DNA of 64,000 bases from Lachnoclostridium phytofermentans ISDg (GTDB lineage Bacteria; Bacillota; Clostridia; Lachnospirales; Lachnospiraceae): NCBI RefSeq assembly GCF_000018685.1, contig NC_010001.1:1504001-1568000 (forward strand), read 5' to 3'. The position numbers and the translations under genes were made by a program. This document shows positions 49,580-57,212 of this stretch, piece after piece. Under the pieces are notes generated by a model. It was not told the DNA's origin. It made no database searches and saw only the letters and a list, made by a program, of their open reading frames with translations. Positions within the stretch are counted from its first letter, which is position 1. Each line of letters starts with the position of its first letter.

Positions 49580-49669
49580 ATCAAATTTGTGTCAGCGCTG
49601 TATCCACAAACTTGATATGAAGCAATATCTCGAAAATGAGACATGAGCAGCGTAGAAAAGAGGTTATTA
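49580..49669 (+). promoter_or_regulatory. Recurrent 5'-UTR hairpin element, copy B
   Basis: CAAATTTGTG (49582-49591) / CACAAACTTG (49605-49614), with the palindromic CAGCGCTG in the loop, and a second CAGCG at 49648-49652 just before the AGAGG ribosome site of metN. The two AGCGC-type boxes could pair as a pseudoknot. Confidence 0.55.
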
Positions 49670-50713
49670 ATGATTCGATTTGAAAATCTTAGCAAGACAT
49701 TTTCTTCCGGTGATCGATTGGTTGATGCTGTTAAAAATGTTAATTTAACTATTGAAAAAGGTAAGGTTTATGGCATCATTGGTTTTTCCGGAGCAGGAAA
49801 GTCCACCCTAGTAAGGTGTATCAATTTATTAGAGAAACCAACGGAAGGGAAAGTCTACATCGGCGATGTTGAACTTACTGCATTAAAATCAAAGGAACTT
49901 AGAAAACAGCGAAGAAAAATTGGAATGATCTTTCAACACTTTAATTTATTTGCATCCAGAACGGTATTCCAAAATGTTGCGTACTCTCTAAAGCATCAAG
50001 GTTTATCAAAAAAGCAAATTAAGGATAAAGTCAATGAGTTATTAAAGCTGGTTGGTCTTGAGGAAAAAGCAAATGAATATCCATCAAAACTTTCTGGTGG
50101 GCAAAAGCAGAGAGTGGCAATAGCAAGGGCGCTAGCAAATGATCCGGATATCTTACTGAGTGATGAGTCTACCAGTGCGCTAGATCCACAAACTACAGTT
50201 TCAATTCTAAAACTGCTTAAAGAAGTTAACCAAAAGCTTGGTATCACAATCGTCATCATCACCCATGAGATGCAGGTAGTAAAAGAAATTTGCGATAGAG
50301 TTGCAGTAATGGAGAATGGTGAAGTTGTGGAAGAAGGGGATGTATTTGAGATATTTGCAAACCCACAGAAGAAGATAACAAAGGATTTTGTTGATAGTAC
50401 TTCAAATCTTTCAAGAATCTATAACTACATAGATGAGAAAGCAAAGATTACAGAACTTAAACAAGGGGAGTGTATCTTACGATTCAAGTACTTGGAGAGA
50501 AGCACATCAGAGGCTCTCGTATCACAGTTGTCAAGGGAATTTTCATTGAACATTAATATCATTTTTGGAAACATTGAGCTTATTGGTGAAAATCCAATCG
50601 GTGGTTTGGTTTCTATCGTAAGTGGTAAGAAGGAAGATATTGATGATGCAATAAAGTATTTACAAGATAAAAATGTTGGAGTGGAGGTGATACTTGATGC
50701 AAGAGCTTCTTGA
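49670..50713 (+). CDS. metN: Methionine ABC transporter ATPase
   Basis: 347 residues from ATG 49670 (AGAGG seven bases upstream), preferred to 49643. Walker A G-F-S-G-A-G-K-S-T, Q-H-F-N-L-F, signature L-S-G-G-Q-K-Q-R, Walker B I-L-L-S-D-E-S-T-S-A-L-D and I-T-H-E-M. Residues ~265-345 are the NIL regulatory domain that binds methionine and shuts the pump. Note Ser before Asp-Glu-Ser in Walker B, common in MetN. Drives uptake of methionine or related acids with metI and metQ. Confidence 0.95.
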   Translation: MIRFENLSKTFSSGDRLVDAVKNVNLTIEKGKVYGIIGFSGAGKSTLVRCINLLEKPTEGKVYIGDVELTALKSKELRKQRRKIGMIFQHFNLFASRTVFQNVAYSLKHQGLSKKQIKDKVNELLKLVGLEEKANEYPSKLSGGQKQRVAIARALANDPDILLSDESTSALDPQTTVSILKLLKEVNQKLGITIVIITHEMQVVKEICDRVAVMENGEVVEEGDVFEIFANPQKKITKDFVDSTSNLSRIYNYIDEKAKITELKQGECILRFKYLERSTSEALVSQLSREFSLNINIIFGNIELIGENPIGGLVSIVSGKKEDIDDAIKYLQDKNVGVEVILDARAS

Positions 50714-51377
50714 AAAATATCTACCAAATGTAATGTCGAAGCTACCTGACTTTTATAAAAGTATTTCTGAAACGCTACAGATGGTTTTAAAAGCAGGAAT
50801 CGTGATTTTTATTATTGGATTGTTAATAGGAATTATCCTAACTGTAACAAAAAAGGATGGAATACTTCAAAATCTAGCAATTTATCAGGTTCTTGATAAG
50901 GTAGTCAATTTCTTTCGCTCCATTCCGTTTATTATTTTACTTGCAGGTCTGATTCCTCTTACAAGATTGATATCTGGAACAGCAATCGGAGTGAAAGGAG
51001 CAATCGTTCCATTGATTTTTGGTACAGCACCATTCTTCTCAAGGCAAGTAGAAACTGCTCTAGCAGAAATGAATCCAGGACTAATTGAAGCTGCGCAAGC
51101 GATGGGAAGTGGTCCGATTGAAATCATTTTTCGAGTACTATTAAAGGAATGTATTCCCGGATTAGTCAGAGCAACAACCATAACAGCGATTAACTTAATT
51201 AGTTTAACTGCAATGGCTGGAGCTATTGGTGCGGGGGGGCTTGGCGATTTTGCAATCAGATTTGGTTATCAACGTAATCAAACGGATGTAACTTACGCAT
51301 CAGTGGTTGTTTTAGTGCTACTGGTAAGCGTTATTCAAATTGTTGGTAACGTGGTATCAAGAAAATGTACACATTAG
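50697..51377 (+). CDS. metI: Methionine ABC transporter permease
   Basis: 226 residues, ATG 50697 six bases after GGAGGTGA, overlapping metN by 17 bases. About five membrane helices with the BPD_transp_1 EAA loop (E-A-A-Q-A-M-G-S-G-P) and the N-terminal R-S-I-P-F-I-I-L-L of MetI. Forms the membrane channel of MetNIQ. Confidence 0.95.
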   Translation: MQELLEKYLPNVMSKLPDFYKSISETLQMVLKAGIVIFIIGLLIGIILTVTKKDGILQNLAIYQVLDKVVNFFRSIPFIILLAGLIPLTRLISGTAIGVKGAIVPLIFGTAPFFSRQVETALAEMNPGLIEAAQAMGSGPIEIIFRVLLKECIPGLVRATTITAINLISLTAMAGAIGAGGLGDFAIRFGYQRNQTDVTYASVVVLVLLVSVIQIVGNVVSRKCTH

Positions 51378-51389
51378 GAGAAAAAAGTT

Positions 51390-52349
51390 ATGGCAAAACC
51401 AAGAAAAGTCATTATTATCGGAGCAGGTCACGTAGGATCTCATGCTGGATATGCACTGGCAGAGCAGGGGCTTGCAGAAGAAATTATCTTTATTGATATT
51501 GATAGAGAAAAAGCGAAAGCACAAGCACTGGATATCTACGATGCTACAGTATACCTACCACACAGAGTTAAGGTAAAATCGGGTGATTATAGTGATGCAG
51601 CTGATGCAGATCTCATGGTGATTGCAGTAGGAACCAATCCAGATAAAAATAAGGGTGAAACAAGAATGAGTACCCTTACGAATACTGCTCTAATTATTAA
51701 AGAGGTAGCTTGGCATATCAAAAATTCAGGTTTTGATGGTATGATTGTTAGCATTTCAAATCCAGCAGATGTAATAACACATTATTTACAGCATTTACTT
51801 CAGTACTCATCCAATAAAATTATTTCAACAAGTACGGTACTAGACTCTGCCAGACTTAGAAGAGCAATTGCAGATGCTGTTGAAATTGATCAAAAATCAA
51901 TCTATGGATTTGTTCTTGGAGAACACGGAGAAAGCCAGATGGTTGCATGGTCAACGGTATCTATAGCTGGAAAACCAATTTTGGAACTAATCAAGGAAAA
52001 ACCTGAAAAATATGGGCAGATTGATCTTTCTAAGCTTTCTGATGAAGCTAGAGCAGGGGGATGGCATATCCTAACTGGAAAAGGCTCAACGGAATTTGGT
52101 ATTGGTGCATCACTAGCTGAGGTTACACGAGCCATTTTCTCAGATGAGAAGAAGGTATTACCAGTATCTACTCTCTTAAATGGTGAGTATGGCCAGCATG
52201 ATGTCTATGCATCTGTTCCTACGGTACTTGGAATTCATGGTGTAGAAGAAATCATTGAGCTAAATTTGACACCTGAAGAAAAGGGAAAATTCGATGCTTC
52301 TTGTAGAACAATGAAAGAAAATTTTCAGTATGCATTGACGCTATCATAA
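51390..52349 (+). CDS. L-2-hydroxyacid dehydrogenase (lactate/malate dehydrogenase family)
   Basis: 319 residues; AGGAG before ATG. G-A-G-H-V-G-S-H NAD loop, substrate Arg in T-S-T-V-L-D-S-A-R, and catalytic His in L-G-E-H-G-E-S-Q, with the mobile loop N-P-D-K-N-K-G-E-T-R differing from both lactate and malate enzymes. This loop is closer to L-2-hydroxyisocaproate dehydrogenases, which take bulky side chains. Placed between metI and metQ, it may interconvert 2-hydroxy-4-methylthiobutyrate and its keto acid. Confidence 0.87.
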   Translation: MAKPRKVIIIGAGHVGSHAGYALAEQGLAEEIIFIDIDREKAKAQALDIYDATVYLPHRVKVKSGDYSDAADADLMVIAVGTNPDKNKGETRMSTLTNTALIIKEVAWHIKNSGFDGMIVSISNPADVITHYLQHLLQYSSNKIISTSTVLDSARLRRAIADAVEIDQKSIYGFVLGEHGESQMVAWSTVSIAGKPILELIKEKPEKYGQIDLSKLSDEARAGGWHILTGKGSTEFGIGASLAEVTRAIFSDEKKVLPVSTLLNGEYGQHDVYASVPTVLGIHGVEEIIELNLTPEEKGKFDASCRTMKENFQYALTLS

Positions 52350-52432
52350 GATATGCCCAATTATGATAATGCATAGTAAGAAGTTGTGAGTTATTAAAAT
52401 TTAAAATAAAAGGATAGAAAAGGGGAAAATTT

Positions 52433-53260
52433 ATGAGAAAATTAAAAAAATTAGGTATTTTAGCGTTAGGATTAACTTTAGCTTTTGCAGTAACAGGATG
52501 CGGAAAGAAGGATGCAGCTAAGGATAACAAAGTAGTTAAGGTCGGTGTTGTTGGTGAATCGAATGAAATGTGGGTACCTGTCATTGAAGAACTTAAGAAA
52601 GAGGGAATTGAAGTTCAATTAGTAACATTTACAGATTATAATACTCCAAATGCTGCTTTAAATGGGGGTGAAGTTGATTTAAATGCATTCCAGCATTATG
52701 CTTATCTTAATAAAGAGAAAGACAACAATGGGTATAAGATTGATTCAATCGGTGATACATTTATCTCCGCAATGAATATCTATTCCAAGAAGATTGATAA
52801 TTTAAGTGGGATAAAAGAAGGGGATAAGGTTGCAGTTCCTAATGATGCTACTAACGAAGGTAGAGCATTAAAGGTTCTTGAAGCAGCGGCGCTTATCGAA
52901 TTAAACAAAGCTGCAGGTGACAGCCCGGAAGTGAAGGATATAACTGCAAATCCTTTCAATCTTGAGTTAGTAGAAGTAGATGCAGCAAATGTTTATGCTT
53001 TACTTCCAGATGTAACGATTGCAGTAATTAATTGTAATTATGCTTTAGACAATGGTTTAAATCCGGGAAAAGATTCATTATTCCAAGATAGTGTAAGTAT
53101 CTATGCAGGGAAGAATTATGTAAACCTGATTGCAGCAAGAACTGAAGATTTAGATAATGAAGTGTATAAAAAGATTGTAAAAGCATATCAATCCGACGCA
53201 GTAAAAGATGTTTATGCAGATACCTTTAAGGGATCTTATCTAGCTGCATGGGAGGAGTAA
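52433..53260 (+). CDS. metQ: Methionine-binding lipoprotein
   Basis: 275 residues; AGGGG before ATG. Lipoprotein signal with lipobox A-V-T-G-C (Cys22 or so), then K-V-G-V-V-G-E-S-N-E-M-W and N-L-N-A-F-Q-H-Y-A-Y-L, the NlpA/MetQ family pattern. Delivers ligand to MetNI at the outer face. It is separated from metNI by the dehydrogenase gene, which is unusual and implies joint function. Confidence 0.94.
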   Translation: MRKLKKLGILALGLTLAFAVTGCGKKDAAKDNKVVKVGVVGESNEMWVPVIEELKKEGIEVQLVTFTDYNTPNAALNGGEVDLNAFQHYAYLNKEKDNNGYKIDSIGDTFISAMNIYSKKIDNLSGIKEGDKVAVPNDATNEGRALKVLEAAALIELNKAAGDSPEVKDITANPFNLELVEVDAANVYALLPDVTIAVINCNYALDNGLNPGKDSLFQDSVSIYAGKNYVNLIAARTEDLDNEVYKKIVKAYQSDAVKDVYADTFKGSYLAAWEE

Positions 53261-53263
53261 ATT

Positions 53264-53308
53264 CTTTCAATTGGGATGTTACAATATTTGTAACATCCCA
53301 ATTGAAAG
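53264..53308 (+). other. Perfect 19-bp hairpin between metQ and the FAD oxidase
   Basis: 53264-53282 and 53290-53308 are exact inverted repeats around a seven-base loop. No T run follows on either strand. It can act as an mRNA-stability or processing element protecting the metQ 3' end, which would raise the level of the binding protein relative to the enzymes. Confidence 0.85.
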
Positions 53309-53320
53309 CGGTGTGAAGTT

Positions 53321-54700
53321 ATGGCAGAGGTTAATGTTAAAATATTAAATAGTATAATCAATGATGGTGATAGGATTCTTATTGATAAAATAGATGATAG
53401 TTACCTTAGTGATGCGCTGGGACGTATCAAAGGACATGCAGATGTGGTTTTGTTTCCCGTAAATGTAGATGAAGTTTCAAAGATTATGAGATATGCTTGG
53501 GAAAACCAGATTCCTGTTACACCAAGGGGCGCAGGAACAAATTTAGTTGGATCTACTGTACCCGTAGAGGGAGGAATTGTACTTGATTTAACAAGAATGA
53601 ATCAGATCATTGAATTTGATGAAGAAACTATGACTGCCACAGTAGAGGCTGGGGTAGTATTAGCCGATTTTCAAGAGTATGTGGAGGCAAAAGGGTGTTT
53701 TTATCCACCGGATCCAGGAGAAAAAACTGCAACAATAGGTGGAAATATCAGCACGAATGCGGGAGGAATGCGTGCTGTTAAATATGGCGTTACCAGGGAT
53801 TATGTCAGAGGCTTAGAAGTAGTACTTGCCAATGGAGAAATTCTATGGGTCGGGAGTAAGAATGTAAAAGATGCGAGTGGTTTGTCACTTAAAAACCTGA
53901 TTGTAGGTTCGGAGGGTACCTTAGCAATCATAACAAAGTGCATTCTTAAGATAATCCCCAAACCGGAAGTCACATTAAGTGTACTTCTTCCCTATCGTGA
54001 TGTTAAGACTGCGATTCCTGGCGTTCTAACTATTATCAAAGAAAACGCAAATCCTACAGCAATTGAATTTATTGAAAGAGATGTTATAAAATTGGGGGAG
54101 GATTATACTGGCCTGTCATTCCCGTATCCGAAAGCCGGAGCATACATTTTGATGACCTTTGACGGCCGCAGTCTTGAGTTAGAAGGAAACGTAGAGCGAG
54201 TAAAAAAATCGGCAATAAAACAAGGTGCACTTGATGTTTTGATTCTTGATAGTGAAGAATTATTGATGAATGTATGGAAGATAAGAGGTTGTTTTGTTAA
54301 GGCGGTAGAAGCAGTATCAGAGCAGGAACCAGTTGATTTAGTGGTACCAGTAAATAAAATCGTTGAATTTATATCTTATGTAAGTGAATATGAGAAAAAA
54401 TCAGGGATGAGGATGATTCGATTTGGCCATGCTGGGGATGGAAACATCCATCTTTGTATGGTAAGAGGTAACCGAAGCGATGACAAATGGGAAAAAGAAT
54501 TGCAGGAACATCTGAATGCTATATATCAGAAAGCATTTTTACTCGGAGGACTGACCTCTGGAGAGCATGGTATTGGATTAAGCAAAAGGATTTTTTACCT
54601 GAAGGAGACTGCACCACAGAATTTAGAATTGATGCGGCAGATGAAAAGAGCCTTTGATGAGAGGGAGATATTAAATCGACATAAGACATATTTAGCATAG
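53321..54700 (+). CDS. FAD-linked D-2-hydroxyacid oxidase/dehydrogenase (GlcD type)
   Basis: 459 residues. FAD_binding_4 signature T-P-R-G-A-G-T-N-L-V-G-S, P-P-D-P-G-E-K-T-A-T-I-G-G-N-I-S-T-N-A-G-G and G-S-E-G-T-L-A-I-I-T, then FAD-oxidase_C ending G-E-H-G-I-G-L-S-K-R and H-A-G-D-G-N-I-H. It oxidises a D-2-hydroxy acid to the keto acid, passing electrons to an unknown acceptor (no adjacent EtfAB). With the L-specific dehydrogenase and the aminotransferase it gives both stereo-routes to a common keto acid. Confidence 0.9.
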   Translation: MAEVNVKILNSIINDGDRILIDKIDDSYLSDALGRIKGHADVVLFPVNVDEVSKIMRYAWENQIPVTPRGAGTNLVGSTVPVEGGIVLDLTRMNQIIEFDEETMTATVEAGVVLADFQEYVEAKGCFYPPDPGEKTATIGGNISTNAGGMRAVKYGVTRDYVRGLEVVLANGEILWVGSKNVKDASGLSLKNLIVGSEGTLAIITKCILKIIPKPEVTLSVLLPYRDVKTAIPGVLTIIKENANPTAIEFIERDVIKLGEDYTGLSFPYPKAGAYILMTFDGRSLELEGNVERVKKSAIKQGALDVLILDSEELLMNVWKIRGCFVKAVEAVSEQEPVDLVVPVNKIVEFISYVSEYEKKSGMRMIRFGHAGDGNIHLCMVRGNRSDDKWEKELQEHLNAIYQKAFLLGGLTSGEHGIGLSKRIFYLKETAPQNLELMRQMKRAFDEREILNRHKTYLA

Positions 54701-54710
54701 GAATGGTGCA

Positions 54711-54777
54711 TACAAGTTTGTGCTCTTAAACGACAAACATGTTAATACAAAGAGTGTGCACAGGAAAGGAAAAATTT
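54711..54777 (+). promoter_or_regulatory. Recurrent 5'-UTR hairpin element, copy D (partial)
   Basis: CAAGTTTGTG (54713-54722) followed by ACAAAC (54733-54738), then the AGGAAAGGA site of the aminotransferase. Less complete than copies A-C. Confidence 0.4.
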
Positions 54778-55959
54778 ATGAAACCATTAAGTGAACGAAC
54801 TGCCAATTTTTCGGATTCTGTTATCCGTAGAATGACCAGAATATCGAATCAATACGATGCCATTAATTTATCTCAAGGGTTCCCGGATTTTAATCCACCC
54901 AAAGAGATCACAGATAGACTTGCTAACATAGCAGGAGAAGGTCCTCATCAATATGCACTTACATGGGGAGCTGAGAATTTTAGGTATGCTCTTGCTAAGA
55001 AACAGGAACAGTTTTCTGGAATGAAGATTAATCCAGATACTGAGATTGTAGTTACCTGTGGAAGTACAGAAGCAATGATGGCAGCAATGATGACAGTAAC
55101 AAATCCTGGGGATAAAGTAATTATATTCTCTCCTTTTTATGAAAATTACGGTGCTGATGTCATACTTTCCGGTGCGGAACCTATCTATGTACCACTAAAG
55201 CCTCCTGCCTTTTCCTTCGATGCAAATGAGCTAGAAGATGCATTTAAAAAAGGTGTAAAGGCATTAATTTTATGTAATCCATCGAATCCTTGCGGTAAAG
55301 TATTTACTTACGATGAATTAAAAATTATTGCAGACCTTGCAATAAAATATGATACTTATGTTATTACTGATGAAGTATATGAACATATCATATACGAGCC
55401 TAATCAACATATTTATATGGCGACCTTGCCTGGTATGAGGGAAAGAACGATCATATGTAGTTCGCTATCCAAAACATATTCCATCACTGGTTGGCGTTTA
55501 GGATATGTAATAGCAAGTCCTTTTGTAATAGAAAGGGTAAAAAAAGTCCATGACTTTTTAACGGTTGGAGCAGCAGCACCTTTAATGGAAGCAGCGGTTG
55601 TAGGGCTTAATTTTGGTGAAGAATATTATAAAGAGCTACAAAAACATTATACACAGAAAAAAGATCTGTTTATTGGTGGATTGTCTGATTTGAAACTAAA
55701 CTTTACAGATCCACAAGGAGCATATTATGTATTAGTGGATGTTTCTGAATTTAATGTAAAAGACGACGTAAGATTTTGTGAATGGTTAGCCAGAGAAGTT
55801 GGTGTAGGAGCAGTACCAGGCTCTAGCTTCTTTAAAGAAGAGGTGAATCACCTTATTAGGCTTCACTTTGCAAAGAAGGATGAAACCTTAATTGGAGCAT
55901 TGGATCGACTAACCGATTTAAGAAAGAAAGCAATCCAAAGCAATGGATATTTTAAATAA
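54778..55959 (+). CDS. PLP-dependent class I aminotransferase, probable methionine/aromatic type
   Basis: 393 residues from ATG 54778 (AGGAAAGGA upstream), preferred to 54739. N-L-S-Q-G-F-P-D-F at the N-terminus, C-N-P-S-N-P-C-G-K-V-F, D-E-V-Y-E, the PLP Lys in S-S-L-S-K-T-Y-S-I-T-G-W-R-L-G-Y. Q-G-F-P-D-F is shared with methionine aminotransferase YbdL and kynurenine aminotransferases. In this operon it likely aminates 2-keto-4-methylthiobutyrate to methionine or the reverse. Confidence 0.9.
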   Translation: MKPLSERTANFSDSVIRRMTRISNQYDAINLSQGFPDFNPPKEITDRLANIAGEGPHQYALTWGAENFRYALAKKQEQFSGMKINPDTEIVVTCGSTEAMMAAMMTVTNPGDKVIIFSPFYENYGADVILSGAEPIYVPLKPPAFSFDANELEDAFKKGVKALILCNPSNPCGKVFTYDELKIIADLAIKYDTYVITDEVYEHIIYEPNQHIYMATLPGMRERTIICSSLSKTYSITGWRLGYVIASPFVIERVKKVHDFLTVGAAAPLMEAAVVGLNFGEEYYKELQKHYTQKKDLFIGGLSDLKLNFTDPQGAYYVLVDVSEFNVKDDVRFCEWLAREVGVGAVPGSSFFKEEVNHLIRLHFAKKDETLIGALDRLTDLRKKAIQSNGYFK

Positions 55960-55988
55960 AAGTAATGAATGATCATTTTAATTCATTG

Positions 55989-56058
55989 GGTGTCGTGGCC
56001 AAGAGGAAGGCGGGAGTCCCATAAACTCTTAATCCTGGTTCGAATCCAGGCGGTACCG
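55989..56058 (+). tRNA. tRNA-like gene, Cys-type body with CAU anticodon and C33
   Basis: Folds fully as a 70-nt tRNA: acceptor GGTGTCG (55989-55995) / CGGTACC (56051-56057) with two wobble pairs, D arm GCC-AAGAGGAA-GGC with G18G19, anticodon stem GGAGT / ACTCT, seven-base loop CCCATAA (56018-56024), four-base variable loop, T arm CCTGG-TTCGAAT-CCAGG. The loop puts CAT at 34-36, but position 33 is C, not the near-universal T. The body (TGGCCAAG, GGTTCGAATCC) resembles bacterial tRNA-Cys more than tRNA-Met or tRNA-Ile. Discriminator base is G and no CCA is encoded. It could be a decayed tRNA, an odd functional tRNA, or a regulatory mimic. Confidence 0.6.
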
Positions 56059-56082
56059 TAACAGGAAACAAGATAAGAATCA

Positions 56083-56164
56083 ATAATTTTTGCCAGCGCA
56101 GCACCTAAAAATATGATATAGTTGTATTGCAAGCAAGAAGAGTAGCGCAGAAATGAGGTAAGGA
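56083..56164 (+). promoter_or_regulatory. Recurrent 5'-UTR hairpin element, copy E
   Basis: AATTTTTGCCAGCGCAGC ... AAAAATATGATAT aligns with the hairpin of copy B, and TTGCAAG ... AGTAGCGCAGAAATGAGG aligns with the 3' part of copies B and C directly before the HD gene's ATG. Two AGCGC boxes are present (56095 and 56144). Confidence 0.5.
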
Positions 56165-56710
56165 ATGAAACGTGAAGAAGCATGGAAACTTCTAACAGAA
56201 TTTAATAAAGAAGAATTTCATCTAGAGCATGCTCAGATTGTTGAGCAGACAATGAAGTATTTTGCTAAAAAATTAGGATATAATGAGGAAGAAGATTTTT
56301 GGGGAATTGTTGGATTACTGCATGATTTAGATTTTGAGCAATTTCCGGACGAACATTGCATCAAAGAGCAAGAGATAATGAGAGAGCGTGGGGTAGATGA
56401 GAGAATAATCCATGCTGCAGCAAGTCACGGCTATGGTATTACGGTAGATATAAAACCAGAGCATGAGATGGAAAAAATCCTTTATGCGGTAGATGAGCTT
56501 ACAGGACTTATCGGAGCAGTGGTGATTATGAGACCATCCAAAAGTGTTCAGGACCTGGAACTTAAGTCTGTTAAGAAAAAGTATAAAAGCAAAGGCTTTG
56601 CAGCAGGCTGTTCCCGTGAAGTAATTGAAAGAGGTGCGGACATACTTGGGTGGACATTAGATGAGTTACTTCAAGAGACCATAGATGCATTAAAAACATT
56701 TCGTGATTAA
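56165..56710 (+). CDS. HD-domain (HDIG) hydrolase
   Basis: 181 residues. HD signature: H-L-E-H-A-Q-I-V-E near residue 18, L-L-H-D-L-D-F-E at ~52, then a third His in A-A-A-S-H-G-Y and Asp in V-D-E-L-T-G-L. This is a single-domain HDIG protein like those annotated as predicted metal-dependent phosphohydrolases; nucleotides or phosphate esters are likely substrates. GAGGTAAGG precedes the ATG. It follows the tRNA-like gene and element E; whether it is part of the met operon is unclear. Confidence 0.85.
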   Translation: MKREEAWKLLTEFNKEEFHLEHAQIVEQTMKYFAKKLGYNEEEDFWGIVGLLHDLDFEQFPDEHCIKEQEIMRERGVDERIIHAAASHGYGITVDIKPEHEMEKILYAVDELTGLIGAVVIMRPSKSVQDLELKSVKKKYKSKGFAAGCSREVIERGADILGWTLDELLQETIDALKTFRD

Positions 56711-57012
56711 ATTGTATAATTAAGATACTTAATACATTTGGTTCTCATTTTAGCATTAGACTAGTCATGAATATTTGTGAAATACAGATTTGAAATACTG
56801 AGTGAGAGACTTTTTTATCTTTCACTCAGTGATCTTTTATCAGCATTTTTATCTGAAAACTTAATAATACGTATAGTCTCATAAGATATACAATGCTAAG
56901 TAATGAGGGGAAGATCATTATAAAGCGCCAAGAAGTTGTTAAGAATAAGTAAACAGTTTCCGTAGAAATATGCCTATATAATAAAAAATATAAAATTGAA
57001 CCCATAGATAAT
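56711..57012. other. Intergenic stretch after the HD gene
   Basis: Holds the terminator at 56797-56838 and about 170 bases of AT-rich sequence up to the exporter promoter. No gene seen. Confidence 0.6.
56797..56838 (+). terminator. Intrinsic terminator
   Basis: ACTGAGTGA (56797-56805) / TCACTCAGT (56822-56830), extended inward by partly paired GAGAC / TCTT, followed by GATCTTTTA. Ends the HD gene transcript. Confidence 0.7.
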
Positions 57013-57041
57013 TTGACAAATAAATTTTATTTATATAAAAT
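57013..57041 (+). promoter_or_regulatory. Promoter of the heterodimeric exporter operon
   Basis: TTGACA (57013-57018), 17 bases, TAAAAT (57036-57041). Transcription would begin near 57048, only 16 bases before the terminator hairpin. Confidence 0.7.
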
Positions 57042-57063
57042 AGTTATATCGAGCAGCTTTCTT

Positions 57064-57104
57064 GCGTAAGTCCAGATATTAAGGTCTGACTGCGCTTTTT
57101 TTTT
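57064..57104 (+). terminator. Early terminator in the exporter leader (putative attenuator)
   Basis: GCG-TA-AGTC ... GACT-GCGC stem with some bulges, completed at 57095 and followed by nine T (57096-57104). It lies between the promoter and the first exporter gene 109 bases on, so most transcripts should stop here unless something intervenes. No leader ORF fits in the ~16 bases before it. Confidence 0.7.
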
Positions 57105-57212
57105 GGTCTTAGCTATAAAGTGTCAAAATGAAAGAAAAATAGAGAAAGTCCGAAATTATTTCTTAATACAGAAAGCTGTCAATTAATAAGAAAAATGTAA
57201 AGGAGATGAGCA

